DNA from: JBBARC01 sp040400005
GTDB taxonomy: Bacteria > Pseudomonadota > Alphaproteobacteria > Acetobacterales > Acetobacteraceae
Direction of reading: 5' to 3'
Assembly: GCA_040400005.1 (NCBI GenBank)
Contig: JBBARC010000002.1
Location: forward strand, 1 to 64,000
Length of the DNA: 64,000 nt
The position numbers and the translations under genes were made by a program. Positions within the stretch are counted from its first letter, which is position 1. Every line of letters begins with the position of its first letter. Positions 35,215 to 44,100 of the stretch are shown piece after piece. The notes beneath the pieces were generated by a model. It saw only the letters and a program-made list of their open reading frames with translations. It did not search any database and was not told the DNA's origin.

Positions 35215-36224
35215 GCAGCACATTTGGCTTGGGCCAGTTTCCTAGCACCAGGCTGCGCCGCAACCGCCACGATGCGTGGACGCGCCGGCTGGTCGCCGAA
35301 AATACCCTATCGGTGGATGATCTGATCTGGCCGATTTTTGTAACCGAAGGCGATGGCGACATGCAGCCCATCGCGTCCATGCCGGGGGTTGTGCGCGCGC
35401 CGTTAGGCAAGCTCGAACAGCACGTCGTGCGCGCCGCCAAACTAGGCATTCCCGCCATTGCGATTTTTCCGGTGACACCACCAGAAAAAAAAGATGCCGA
35501 AGGCACCGAGAGTGCCAACCCCGAAAATATCATGTGCAAAGCCGCCGGTATTCTAAAACGCGCTTTTCCCGATATGGGTTTGATTGGCGACGTTGCGCTC
35601 GACCCCTATACCGACCATGGCCATGATGGCGTGCTGCGCCACAACTATGTGGACAATGACGCATCATTGGAAATTCTGGTGCGCCAAGCCGTGGTGCAGG
35701 CGCAAGCCGGCATTGATGTGATCGCCCCCAGCGACATGATGGATGGCAGGGTGGGTGCCATACGGGCCGCTTTGGATGCGCAAGGCTTACTGCACACGCG
35801 CATCATGAGCTACGCCGCCAAATACGCCAGCGCATTTTACGGGCCGTTTCGTGATGCGTTAGGCTCATCCGGCGCCCTAAAAGGCGGCGATAAAAAAACC
35901 TACCAAATGAACCCCGCCAATGCCGATGAAGCCCTACGCGAAGTGGCGCTCGATATCGCCGAAGGCGCCGACATGATCATGGTAAAACCCGGCATGCCAT
36001 ATTTGGATATTGTGCGCCGTGTGCACGATACGTTCGGTGTGCCAGTGTTTGCCTACCAGGTGTCAGGCGAATACGCCATGATGATGGCGGCGGTAGAGCG
36101 CGGGTTTTTAGATCGCGATCGGGCCATGCTAGAAAGTCTACTCGGCTTCAAACGCGCCGGCGCCAGTGGCGTGTTGACGTATTTTGCCCTGGAAGCGGCT
36201 GGGGTTTTGCGGGGGGAGGCGTAA
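35211..36224 (+). CDS. hemB: Porphobilinogen synthase
   Basis: A 337-aa enzyme condensing two 5-aminolevulinates in tetrapyrrole synthesis. The two catalytic lysines are seen in SYAAKYASAFYGPFRDA and MVKPGMPYLDI. PSDMMDGRVGAIR and GEYAMMMAA are further signatures. The region after GDVALDPYTDHGHDG lacks the Cys-rich zinc site, so this is probably the magnesium type typical of alphaproteobacteria. I start at ATG 35211, which overlaps the permease stop (ATGA). Confidence 0.96.
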   Translation: MSSTFGLGQFPSTRLRRNRHDAWTRRLVAENTLSVDDLIWPIFVTEGDGDMQPIASMPGVVRAPLGKLEQHVVRAAKLGIPAIAIFPVTPPEKKDAEGTESANPENIMCKAAGILKRAFPDMGLIGDVALDPYTDHGHDGVLRHNYVDNDASLEILVRQAVVQAQAGIDVIAPSDMMDGRVGAIRAALDAQGLLHTRIMSYAAKYASAFYGPFRDALGSSGALKGGDKKTYQMNPANADEALREVALDIAEGADMIMVKPGMPYLDIVRRVHDTFGVPVFAYQVSGEYAMMMAAVERGFLDRDRAMLESLLGFKRAGASGVLTYFALEAAGVLRGEA

Positions 36225-36232
36225 GACAAGAA

Positions 36233-36303
36233 TTTTCTTTTGACTTCCGAAAAAAGAACCAAAAAGACTTTTATCAGTTTGGGACTGGGGGCTTCTGGCA
36301 CCA
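36233..36303 (+). repeat. Family A half repeat at the hemB 3' end
   Basis: TTTTCTTTTGACTTCCGAAA and AAAGAACCAAAAAGACTTTT start 9 bases after the hemB stop, followed by the GC tail GGGACTGGGGGCTTCTGGCA. The hairpin followed by CTTTTAT makes a plausible terminator for the permease-hemB pair. Confidence 0.7.
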
Positions 36304-37100
36304 TGCCGTAGGGCGGGCTTTGCCCGCCAACGCAAGCAAGCCACACTCCGAACCGCCGCCTAAGACGATGCCCAAAGCCTCAACCATCGCGTAATTTCGA
36401 CAAACCATCGCCAGCAAGCTGTAGCACGCTGTAGGGCGGATAAGCTCTTGCGCCATCCGCCATCGCAAGTTGCAAGCGCGAACAATGCACCGATGAGCGA
36501 AGAACGTAGTTCCGGTTGCGTCGCCAAAAGTGGCGGTTGGCGCGACACGTATCCGCCCGAACATGTCCCATCCTGCCACCATGTCCGCTTGTGAAACCCT
36601 GACCGCGTCTGCAGTATAACTGGGGCGGGCGCTATCCCGAATGGCCGCTTCCGGGCACGGCCTTATCGCGCCGGCATGGCGACAATGTGCGCATAGCAGA
36701 AGGGCGGCTTATGGCAAAGGTTGGCCGAAAGGAGAAGGGCTGCATTGCGAGGGCGGCAGCGGAATTCGGACATTCGCCGCAGTCAACGGATGTAGCGTGG
36801 GTTTTAACCCACGTCCACGGCACGCGGCTGATGTTCGCGAGGTGGCACAAGGGTACGGAGAACAGCCCCTAGCATGACAGGAAAGTCTCTCTGAACAGAA
36901 CATGTGTATTGGGAGAGCACGTGGGTTAAAACCCACGCTACGCTTGCTGGCACCACGCCGTAGGGCGGGCTTTGCCCGCCAACGCAAGCAAGCCCCATTC
37001 TCAACCGCCGCCTACAGCGATGCCCAACGCCTAACCCACCCGCCTGGCCATTCAGTGCCGCCGCCGCCAACATCCGCAACCGTTAACAAACCTCACGCCT
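36304..37100. repeat. Repeat-rich gene-poor region with REP-like palindromes
   Basis: About 800 bases without a convincing gene. GTAGGGCGGGCTTTGCCCGC followed by CAACGCAAGCAAGCC occurs twice (36308-36346 and 36960-36997). GCGTGGGTTTTAACCCACG occurs near 36797 and its inverse near 36923. GTAGGGCGGATAAGCTCTTG lies at 36432. These short palindromes are family C. Several short open frames cross them on both strands but all consist of the repeat units, so I treat them as non-coding. Confidence 0.7.
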
Positions 37101-37276
37101 AAATCCGCCACTGCCAAAAAAACACTTGCCCTGATCGCTATTCTAACGGTAATGTTAATCATCATAACCAATCAAAGCCCCGCACCCTGACCACTCCCGC
37201 CCCCATCCAACCGCCACACGCCGAAGATCGCACCCAGCGCCACCTGCGCCTGTGCGCGGAACTGGCTGACCTCGCC

Positions 37277-37882
37277 ATGGGCCTCGCCCGCGCCGCCGCC
37301 GCCCGCACCCTGGCGGACTGGGCCGAACCGCAACAACCGCCGCACACCCCATCGGCCGAGCCCCAACCCAACCAACCGGTGCCACCGCAAGCAGATCACC
37401 AACCGGCGTCGCACGCCAATCCCGCGCCCAACCGCCCCGCCGGCCGCCCCGCCACCCCCGCACCCGCCAAACCAACCGACCCGGCCGTTCTCTTCACCCG
37501 CCTCGCCGCCGTGGTGCGCGACTGCATCGCCCTAGAAGCACGTATAGCGGCCGGCGCCACCCCGCGCGCCCCCAAACCCCAGCAGCCCCCCCCCGAGGCG
37601 CATGCCGACTCCCGCCGCGAACCCCTGCTCGAAGCCTTCCGCTTCGTCACCGCCAAAATCCCAAACCGCGCCGCCACCTTGCGCGATATCACCGCCCGCC
37701 TCGATGAAGAACTCGCGTCCGACCCCGATCAAGCCTACGGCTCGGCCGATTTCCTCGCCTGCATCTGCGAAGACTTCGGCATCGCAATCGACTACACCAA
37801 ACTCCCCGACGAATACCTCTTCCACCCCATCGACCCGCCATATGCTGACTACGACGACCCCCGCGCCACCTCCCCGCCCTAA
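37277..37882 (+). CDS. Proline-rich hypothetical protein
   Basis: A 201-aa protein of unknown function. The first 105 residues are Pro/Ala/Gln-rich and probably disordered; residues about 115-190 are a compact helical domain (LLEAFRFVTAKIPNRAATLR and ADFLACICEDFGIAIDYTKL). Coding-like sequence continues in frame upstream (RLCAELADLA just before the Met), back to a stop at 37100, yet contains no ATG, GTG or TTG. The start may therefore be CTG 37187, or the gene may have lost its start. High GC at third codon positions supports a real gene. Confidence 0.55.
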   Translation: MGLARAAAARTLADWAEPQQPPHTPSAEPQPNQPVPPQADHQPASHANPAPNRPAGRPATPAPAKPTDPAVLFTRLAAVVRDCIALEARIAAGATPRAPKPQQPPPEAHADSRREPLLEAFRFVTAKIPNRAATLRDITARLDEELASDPDQAYGSADFLACICEDFGIAIDYTKLPDEYLFHPIDPPYADYDDPRATSPP

Positions 37883-38247
37883 CCAAGCAAAAGCCAATTA
37901 TACCGAAACAGCAACGTAGGGCGTCATAAGCGAAGCGTCATGCGCCGTCGCAAGCCCTAACAAACGAACGGTTAGATTGGCGGCAACACCACCCTGGGCG
38001 CAGTCCTGCAGCACCGGCCGCATCACCTGCGTGGCTAAACCGGGACATGCAAACCCACCCGCACCATCACCGGTCCGGCTTGCGATGGTGGGTGACGCTT
38101 CGCTGACCCACCCTACTATTGTACGCACATGGTGCGATTGGCCGCGCCGCCATGGTGTGCGGTCGGCGTGGTTTGACCCCGCCCCACCCCGCCGCTATAA
38201 GCGGCTCCTTCGCGCCTCCGGTCGGTATCGGCAGGCGCCACACTGTT
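37883..38247. repeat. Intergenic region with family C palindromes
   Basis: GTAGGGCGTCATAAGCGAAG followed by CGTCATGCGCC (37917-37948) and GGTGGGTGACGCTTCGCTGA followed by CCCACCC (38088-38114) are imperfect palindromes like those at 48.0-48.2 kb. The rest (up to rpmE) shows no coding character; the rpmE promoter should be in the last 100 bases. Confidence 0.6.
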
Positions 38248-38259
38248 ATGAGGCGCATG

Positions 38260-38487
38260 ATGAAAAGCGGTATCCACCCCGAATACCACGAAATTAACGT
38301 GGTGATGACGGACGGCACACAGTTCAAAACCCGGTCCTGCTACGGCAAAGCCGGCGACACTATCCGCCTGGATATCGACCCCAAAAGCCACCCGGCGTGG
38401 ACCGGCGTGCAGCGCATAATGGATACCGGCGGGCAAATCGCCAAATTCAACAAGCGTTTCGCCAGCATCGGCAAGCCCAAAGCCTAA
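38260..38487 (+). CDS. rpmE: Ribosomal protein bL31
   Basis: A 75-aa large-subunit protein. MKSGIHPEYHEINVVMTDGT and FKTRSCYGKAGDTIRLDID, then SHPAWTG and FNKRFASIGKPKA match bL31 of alphaproteobacteria. It is the zinc-free type: no CxxC pair is present. ATG 38260 gives the canonical MKSGIHPEY start; ATGs at 38248 and 38257 are in frame just upstream. The hairpin at 38499 probably ends the transcript. Confidence 0.93.
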   Translation: MKSGIHPEYHEINVVMTDGTQFKTRSCYGKAGDTIRLDIDPKSHPAWTGVQRIMDTGGQIAKFNKRFASIGKPKA

Positions 38488-38498
38488 ACACACTGCAA

Positions 38499-38524
38499 CC
38501 CGGCCGGGGCTTGAACCGGCCGGG
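38499..38524 (+). terminator. Strong GC hairpin after rpmE
   Basis: CCCGGCCGG (38499-38507) pairs perfectly with CCGGCCGGG (38516-38524) around an 8-base loop, 11 bases after the rpmE stop. There is no U tract, so termination may be factor dependent. The loop contains CTTGAA, which is also the start of a candidate heat-shock promoter. Confidence 0.6.
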
Positions 38525-38538
38525 CATGCTGCCCACCT
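38510..38538 (+). promoter_or_regulatory. Candidate RpoH (sigma-32) promoter of hsp20
   Basis: CTTGAA (38510-38515) followed after 15 bases by GCCCACCT (38531-38538) resembles the alphaproteobacterial heat-shock consensus CTTGAA-N14/15-CCCATxT. A start site near 38545 would give a leader of about 90 bases, enough for the thermometer below. The -35 box falls in the loop of the rpmE hairpin, so coincidence is possible. Confidence 0.4.
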
Positions 38539-38580
38539 CCTGCTCTGTGCGGATGCCCATTTTGGGGTTCGCGCAATGTG

Positions 38581-38636
38581 GCCGGCCTCCATTGCGGCGG
38601 CTGGCGAGCAACCTTGCTATCGCAGGAGGTTTTTTT
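38581..38636 (+). promoter_or_regulatory. ROSE-like RNA thermometer in the hsp20 leader
   Basis: The last hairpin before the gene is ACCTTGC (38611-38617), loop TATC, then GCA-GG-AGGT (38622-38630). It sequesters the ribosome site AGGAGG, with two bulged G's in the middle. It contains the TTGCT motif opposite the ribosome site that defines ROSE elements. A second stem, GCCGGCC (38581-38587) with GGCTGGC (38599-38605, one G-U), lies just upstream. Position (7 bases before the ATG) and target gene class are exactly those of ROSE thermometers. Confidence 0.75.
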
Positions 38637-39092
38637 ATGACATACGATCTATCCCCCCTATTTCGTGGCGCTGTCGGTTTTGATGCCCAGGCCCGCGCCC
38701 GTTTGGCGGCCCTCGCCGCCAACACGGCTCCACAACCCTACCCCCCCTACGCCATCGAAAAAACCACCGATGATGCCTATCGCATCAGCGTGGCCGTCGC
38801 CGGTTTCGGCCCGGATGATGTCGACGTTGAGGTAAAAGACAACACCCTACACATCACTGGCCGCGTGCCTGCAACACCTACAAAAACCGAAGTTGTTTCG
38901 CGCGGTTTCGCAGTGCAGCCGTTCGAGCGGCGCTTTGCCCTATCCGAACACATAGTTGTGGAAGCCGCTGACCTGCACAACGGATTATTGCAGGTGGCAC
39001 TAAAACGCGTGGTTCCGGAAGCGCTAAAGCCAAAACGCATCGCGCTAAACACCGCCGCAAATACCAACGCGGTAGAACACCAAGCCGCCTAA
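38637..39092 (+). CDS. hsp20: Small heat-shock protein (Hsp20/IbpA type)
   Basis: A 151-aa alpha-crystallin-family holdase binding unfolding proteins. The N-terminal MTYDLSPLFRGAVGFD is typical of IbpA-like proteins of alphaproteobacteria. The alpha-crystallin domain runs from YPPYAIEKTTDDAYRISVAV through LHITGRV, FERRFALSEHIVVEAADLHN to GLLQVALKRVVPEALKPKRI, including the conserved GLL motif. AGGAGG sits 7 bases before ATG 38637 and is paired in a ROSE-like hairpin. Expression is therefore probably heat-controlled at translation. Confidence 0.93.
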   Translation: MTYDLSPLFRGAVGFDAQARARLAALAANTAPQPYPPYAIEKTTDDAYRISVAVAGFGPDDVDVEVKDNTLHITGRVPATPTKTEVVSRGFAVQPFERRFALSEHIVVEAADLHNGLLQVALKRVVPEALKPKRIALNTAANTNAVEHQAA

Positions 39093-39109
39093 CAAACCCC
39101 GTCAACATT

Positions 39110-39151
39110 AAGCCGGGGGTCTGGGGGAGCGGCTTCGCTCCCCCAGCCTTA
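39110..39151 (+). repeat. Family B GC-rich hairpin repeat
   Basis: AGCCGGGGGTCTGGGGGAGC and GGCTTCGCTCCCCCAGCCTT. The stem CTGGGGGAGCG/CGCTCCCCCAG around GCTT is long and perfect, and it lies between the convergent hsp20 and citrate-synthase-family genes, so it can end transcripts from both sides. The preceding CGTCAAC matches the copy at 28701. Confidence 0.8.
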
Positions 39152-39155
39152 ACTT

Positions 39156-40319
39156 TTACGTACGCTCTGCAATAGGCACAAACGTTAAATCTTCAGGCCC
39201 AGTATAGTTTGCTGAGGGGCGGATGATTTTGTTATCGATGCGTTGTTCGATAACGTGGGCGCTCCAGCCGCTGGTCCGCGCCATCACGAACAGGGGCGTG
39301 AACATGGCGGTTGGCACGCCCATCATGTGGTAGCTGACCGCGCTGAACCAATCGAGGTTGGGGAACATCTTTTTGGCGTCCCACATCACCGTTTCCAGCC
39401 GTTCGGCGATGTCAAACATTTTGGTCGAACCGGCCGCGATCGATAGCCGCCGGGCGACTTCTTTGATAACCTTGTTGCGTGGATCAGAGATTGTATAAAC
39501 CGGGTGGCCAAAGCCGATAACCACTTCTTTATTAGCAACGCGGGCGCGAATGTCGGCCTCGGCCTGGTCGGGGTTGTCGTAGCGTTTCTGAATTTCGAAC
39601 GCGACCTCGTTAGCGCCGCCATGTTTGGGCCCGCGCAGCGCGCCGATGCCACCGGCAATAGCCGAGTACATATCCGACCCCGTGCCGGCAATAACGCGCG
39701 CCGCAAAGGTGGAGGCGTTAAATTCGTGTTCGGCATACAGAATAAGCGAGGTGTGCATGGCGCGCACCCAAGGCTCACTCGGGGCTTTGCCGTGCAGCAA
39801 ATGCAGAAAATGCCCGCCGATGCTGTCATCATCGGTTTCTACCTCTATGCGGCGGCCGTTTTGCGAAAAATGATGCCAGTACAACAGCATTGACCCCAAC
39901 GATGCCATCAGCCGATCGGCGATATCGCGGGCGCCGGGGTGGTTGTGATCATCTTTTTCGGGCAGCACACAGCCAAGGGCGGAAACCCCCGTGCGCATCA
40001 CATCCATCGGGTGGGCGGCCGCCGGGATCGCTTCCAGCGCTTTTTTCACCGCATTGGGCAGGCCGCGCAGGCGGCGGAGTTGGGTTTTGTAAGCGGTCAG
40101 TTCGGCCTGGTTGGGCAGCGTGCCATGCACCAGCAGATGGGCGATTTCTTCAAATTCGCAGGCTTCGGCGACATCCAAAATATCGTAGCCGCGGTAATGA
40201 AGGTCGTTACCCGAGCGGCCAACAGTGCAAAGTGCCGTGTTGCCGGCGGCAATGCCGGACAGCGCCACCGATTTTTTGGGTTTGGGGCCAGTTGCGGCGG
40301 GCGCCGGGGCGTCACTCAT
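39156..40319 (-). CDS. prpC: 2-methylcitrate synthase (citrate synthase family)
   Basis: A 387-aa enzyme of the short citrate synthase type. KKSVALSGIAAGNTALCTVG followed by RSGNDLHYRGYDILDVAEAC is characteristic of 2-methylcitrate synthase (PrpC), which condenses propionyl-CoA with oxaloacetate. The active-site region VVIGFGHPVYTISDPRNKVI (His, Asp) is intact. ATG 40319 follows AGGAGAG and removes an unlikely extension to 40412. It closes a leftward valine-degradation operon, which produces propionyl-CoA; prpB/prpD are not here. It could also act as an ordinary citrate synthase. Confidence 0.87.
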   Translation of the reverse strand: MSDAPAPAATGPKPKKSVALSGIAAGNTALCTVGRSGNDLHYRGYDILDVAEACEFEEIAHLLVHGTLPNQAELTAYKTQLRRLRGLPNAVKKALEAIPAAAHPMDVMRTGVSALGCVLPEKDDHNHPGARDIADRLMASLGSMLLYWHHFSQNGRRIEVETDDDSIGGHFLHLLHGKAPSEPWVRAMHTSLILYAEHEFNASTFAARVIAGTGSDMYSAIAGGIGALRGPKHGGANEVAFEIQKRYDNPDQAEADIRARVANKEVVIGFGHPVYTISDPRNKVIKEVARRLSIAAGSTKMFDIAERLETVMWDAKKMFPNLDWFSAVSYHMMGVPTAMFTPLFVMARTSGWSAHVIEQRIDNKIIRPSANYTGPEDLTFVPIAERT

Positions 40320-40424
40320 GTCGTCTCTCCTCGGGGTAATGGCCGGCGTTTTTGGCGCGGCAGATACGGGTGGTTTGGGCAAGGCTTTAGGCAAAGTGCG
40401 GCCCTGGTGCAATGTGGGCGGCGC

Positions 40425-41315
40425 TCAGGGGGAGGTGGAGGCGGCGCGCAGGGCGGTGATAATCGCGGAAAAATCGCGCCCAGCCCCACCCTCATCGCAA
40501 AACCGCTGGTAAATGTCGGTCGCCAGCGGCCCAAGCCCGCCGGCGGCACCGCTAGATTTGGCCGCCGCCATCGCCAAATGCAGGTCTTTCAACATCAGGG
40601 CTGCGGCAAAACCGCCTTGGTAATCACGGTTTGCCGGGCTTGTTGGTACCAGGCCAGGTTCTGGGCAGTAGGTGGTCAGCGACCAGCACTGGCCAGAGGA
40701 AACCGCGGCAACTTTAAACATCTGGTCAGCCGCAAGCCCCAGTTTTTCGGCCAGCACAAAGGCTTCTGAAACCGCGATCATAGAAATACCAAGAATAAGG
40801 TTATTGCAGATCTTTGCCGCCTGCCCGGCGCCGGCAGCACCGGAATGGAAAATGTTGCGGCCCATTTGGGCCAGCACCAGGTGGGCCGCGGCAAAATCCG
40901 CATCCGCCCCACCGCACATAAAGGTCAGCGTGCCGGCCGTTGCACCACCGGTGCCGCCCGATACCGGCGCGTCGATCGCCCGCATACCGGCGGTGGACGC
41001 TGCTGTGTGAGCAGCGCGGGCATCGGTGATTTCTATGGTCGAGCTATCGATGAACAGCGTACCAGCGGCAGCCAATGGCAAAAGATCGTTGTACAGGGCC
41101 AGCACATGGCGGCCACTGGGCAGCATGGTAATAACAATCTCGGCGCCCTGCATGGCATCGTTTGCAGTGGCGGCAATGGACACACCGGCCAGCGACGCGG
41201 CCGTTCGGGCAACGGCCGATGGATCACTGCCGGCAACCGAATGCCCTGCCCGCACCAAATTTGCCGCCATCGGGCCGCCCATATTACCGAGGCCGAAAAA
41301 CGCGATTTTTGCCAT
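40425..41315 (-). CDS. mmsB: 3-hydroxyisobutyrate dehydrogenase
   Basis: A 296-aa NAD-dependent dehydrogenase oxidising 3-hydroxyisobutyrate to methylmalonate semialdehyde in valine breakdown. It has the Rossmann motif FFGLGNMGGPMAANLVRAGH, the substrate-binding DAPVSGGTGGATAGTLTFMC and the catalytic lysine in GAAGAGQAAKICNNLILG. It lies between an acyl-CoA dehydrogenase gene (4-base gap) and prpC, so its product goes straight to MmsA encoded in the same operon. Confidence 0.94.
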   Translation of the reverse strand: MAKIAFFGLGNMGGPMAANLVRAGHSVAGSDPSAVARTAASLAGVSIAATANDAMQGAEIVITMLPSGRHVLALYNDLLPLAAAGTLFIDSSTIEITDARAAHTAASTAGMRAIDAPVSGGTGGATAGTLTFMCGGADADFAAAHLVLAQMGRNIFHSGAAGAGQAAKICNNLILGISMIAVSEAFVLAEKLGLAADQMFKVAAVSSGQCWSLTTYCPEPGLVPTSPANRDYQGGFAAALMLKDLHLAMAAAKSSGAAGGLGPLATDIYQRFCDEGGAGRDFSAIITALRAASTSP

Positions 41316-41319
41316 GCTG

Positions 41320-42477
41320 CTATACCCCTTCGGCGATCAGCGCGCGGGCGACGATAACCCGCATAATTTCGTTGGTGCCTTCTAGGATTTGGTGCACGCG
41401 CAAATCGCGGACAATTTTCTCAATCCCGTATTCGGCCAAATACCCATAGCCGCCGAACAATTGCAGCGCATCGTTGGCCACACGAAATCCGGTGTCTGTC
41501 ACAAAACGCTTGGCCATGGCGGAAAGCCTACTGGCACGCGGATCTTTGGCATCCAGCGCTGCCGCGGCGCGCCACAAAAATGTGCGGGCCGCTTCAAGTT
41601 CTATCGCCATGTCGGCCACACGAAATTGTAGGGCCTGAAAATCATTGAGCTTGCGGCCAAAGGCTGCGCGTTCGCCCATATAGGCGAGCGATTTTTCCAG
41701 CGCCGATTGCGCCCCGCCCAGAGAACAGGCGGCGATGTTGATACGGCCACCATCAAGGCCACTCATGGCGATTTTAAAACCAACCCCTTCGTCGCCCACA
41801 CGATTGGCCACCGGCACCCGGGCATCCTGCAAAATTACCTGGCGGGTGGGCTGCGCATTCCAACCCATTTTGCGTTCGTTGGGGCCGAACGAAAGGCCAG
41901 GGGTGCCGGCCGGGATCAGCAGGCACGAAATACCGCGGGCGCCAGCATCACCGGTGCGCACCATCACCGCATAAACGTCGCCGGCGCCGGCACCGGAGAT
42001 AAATTGCTTAACCCCGTTCACCACATAATGATCGCCATCGCGCACCGCGCGCGTGGATAAGGCGGCCGCATCAGACCCCGCCCCAGGCTCGGTTAAACAA
42101 TAGCAAGCAAGCCATTCAAAACTTGCAAGCTTGGGCAGAACGCTTTGGCGTTGGGCCGGATCGCCGTAACGGTCGATCATGCCGGCAACCATGTTATGGA
42201 TAGAAATCATCGCGGCAATCGCCGGGCACCCGGTGGAAAGGGCCTCGAAAATCAGCGCCGCATCCAGCCTGCCCATGGCGCTGCCGCCAACATCTTCGGG
42301 GATGTAAATACCGCCCAAACCCAGCGCCGCCGATGCGTTCACCACATCGCGTGGAAAATGTTTATCGGCGTCCCAGGCCAGCGCGTGCGGTGCCAATTCG
42401 GCATCGGCGAAGCGGCGCGCCATATCCACCACGGCGCGCTGGTCAGAATTTAAGGCAAATTGGGCACTGTCTTCCAT
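41320..42477 (-). CDS. Acyl-CoA dehydrogenase, probably isobutyryl-CoA type
   Basis: A 385-aa flavoprotein of the acyl-CoA dehydrogenase family. WLACYCLTEPGAGSDAAALS is the flavin-binding signature, and FGGYGYLAEYGIEKIVRDLR followed by VHQILEGTNEIMR is the C-terminal signature with a candidate catalytic Glu. Context between mmsA and mmsB points to isobutyryl-CoA dehydrogenase (valine path); the substrate is inferred. Enoyl-CoA hydratase and hydroxyisobutyryl-CoA hydrolase needed for the steps between are not in the window. Confidence 0.88.
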   Translation of the reverse strand: MEDSAQFALNSDQRAVVDMARRFADAELAPHALAWDADKHFPRDVVNASAALGLGGIYIPEDVGGSAMGRLDAALIFEALSTGCPAIAAMISIHNMVAGMIDRYGDPAQRQSVLPKLASFEWLACYCLTEPGAGSDAAALSTRAVRDGDHYVVNGVKQFISGAGAGDVYAVMVRTGDAGARGISCLLIPAGTPGLSFGPNERKMGWNAQPTRQVILQDARVPVANRVGDEGVGFKIAMSGLDGGRINIAACSLGGAQSALEKSLAYMGERAAFGRKLNDFQALQFRVADMAIELEAARTFLWRAAAALDAKDPRASRLSAMAKRFVTDTGFRVANDALQLFGGYGYLAEYGIEKIVRDLRVHQILEGTNEIMRVIVARALIAEGV

Positions 42478-42485
42478 AATACTAC

Positions 42486-43985
42486 TCAGGACATCGTCGG
42501 AATAACAAAACTGGCGCCATTTTTAACACCCGATGGCCAGCGCGAGGTCACCGTTTTGGTTTTGGTATAAAAGCGGATCGAATCCGGCCCATGCTGATTA
42601 AGATCGCCAAAGCCCGAGCGCTTCCAGCCGCCAAAAGTGTGATAAGCGATCGGCACCGGTATCGGCACATTCACCCCCACCATGCCGGTGTTCACCCGGC
42701 TGACGAAATCGCGCGCGGTATCGCCATCGCGGGTGTAGATCGAAACGCCGTTGCCGTATTCATGTTCGCTGGGCAGGCGCAGCGCATCTTCGTAGTTTTC
42801 GGCACGCACCACACACAGCACCGGGCCGAAAATCTCTTCCTTATAAATGCGCATGTTGGTGGCAACATTATCAAACAGGCAGCCGCCAACGAAATAGCCG
42901 TTCTCATAGCCCTGCAATTTGAAATCGCGGCCATCAACCAGCAAATCCGCCCCTTCCTGCACGCCGATATCAACGTAGCCGCGCACCCGATCCATCGCGT
43001 CCCGTGTCACCATGGGGCCGTAATCGGCGGTGGGATCGGTGGAAATCCCCACCTTTAAACTTTCTACGCGGGGAATAAGCTTTTCAATCAACCGATCGGC
43101 AGTGGCTTTACCCACTGGTACCGCCACAGAAATCGCCATGCAGCGTTCACCGGCCGACCCATAACCGGCGCCGATCAGCGCATCGACCGTTTGGTCCATA
43201 TCGGCATCAGGCATAATGATCATGTGGTTTTTAGCACCACCAAAACACTGCGCCCGTTTACCTTCGGCCGCAGCCGTTGCATAAATATACTGCGCAATGG
43301 GGGTGGAACCAACAAACCCAACGGCGCGAATGCGCGGATCGTGCAGCAACGCATCAACCGCTTCTTTATCGCCGTTCACCACGTTCAAAACACCTGGCGG
43401 CAACCCAGCTTCTAAGAAAAGCTCGGCAATGCGCATCGGCACCGAAGGATCGCGTTCTGACGGTTTCAGGATAAACGCATTACCACAGGCCAAAGCCGGC
43501 GCGCATTTCCACAACGGTATCATCGCCGGAAAGTTAAACGGCGTGATGCCGGCAACAACACCCAGCGGCTGGCGCAGCGAATACACATCAATACCGGTGC
43601 CGGCGTTATCGGAATAATCGCCTTTTAACAGGTGCGGAATCCCAATGGCGAATTCCACCACTTCTAACCCACGCTGAATATCGCCCTTGCTATCGGCAAT
43701 GGTTTTGCCATGCTCGGCCGACAATAACCGCGCCAGGTTTTCCATGTCCTGATTGGCGAGATCCAAAAACTTCATCAGCACCCGGGCGCGGCGCTGCGGG
43801 TTAAACGCGGCCCAGCCGATTTGAGCGGCCTCAGCATTGGCAACGGCTGCGGCAACTTCCGCCGTGCTCGCCAAAGCAACCTGGGCACTAACCTCCCCCG
43901 TATTGGGGTTAAACACCGGGCTAGACCTGCCACTGCCGCCGGCAACATGGCGGCCGCCAACAAAATGGCCAATTTGGTGTGTCAT
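42486..43985 (-). CDS. mmsA: Methylmalonate-semialdehyde dehydrogenase (CoA-acylating)
   Basis: A 499-aa aldehyde-dehydrogenase family enzyme producing propionyl-CoA from methylmalonate semialdehyde, last step of valine (and thymine) breakdown. GVVAGITPFNFPAMIPLWKC, RAQCFGGAKNHMIIMPDADM and the catalytic Cys in GERCMAISVAVPVG are all diagnostic of MmsA rather than general ALDH. It is first in the leftward operon mmsA-acd-mmsB-prpC; the gap of 8 bases to acd implies coupling. Confidence 0.95.
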   Translation of the reverse strand: MTHQIGHFVGGRHVAGGSGRSSPVFNPNTGEVSAQVALASTAEVAAAVANAEAAQIGWAAFNPQRRARVLMKFLDLANQDMENLARLLSAEHGKTIADSKGDIQRGLEVVEFAIGIPHLLKGDYSDNAGTGIDVYSLRQPLGVVAGITPFNFPAMIPLWKCAPALACGNAFILKPSERDPSVPMRIAELFLEAGLPPGVLNVVNGDKEAVDALLHDPRIRAVGFVGSTPIAQYIYATAAAEGKRAQCFGGAKNHMIIMPDADMDQTVDALIGAGYGSAGERCMAISVAVPVGKATADRLIEKLIPRVESLKVGISTDPTADYGPMVTRDAMDRVRGYVDIGVQEGADLLVDGRDFKLQGYENGYFVGGCLFDNVATNMRIYKEEIFGPVLCVVRAENYEDALRLPSEHEYGNGVSIYTRDGDTARDFVSRVNTGMVGVNVPIPVPIAYHTFGGWKRSGFGDLNQHGPDSIRFYTKTKTVTSRWPSGVKNGASFVIPTMS

Positions 43986-44100
43986 GACAGGCCCCCTAAG
44001 CGCACTGAACGCGGTTCACTTTTATGAACCTGCTGTAGCGTGGCGCGGGGGCTGTGCAAAGGTGGCGGATTGGAACCCTGGAATGCGCCGAAGGCAAGGA

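Noticed and set aside
36641..36877. Short ORFs in the repeat region
   Set aside because: They are built from dispersed intergenic repeats (VGFNPRP-type translations) found in several frames; no ribosome site.
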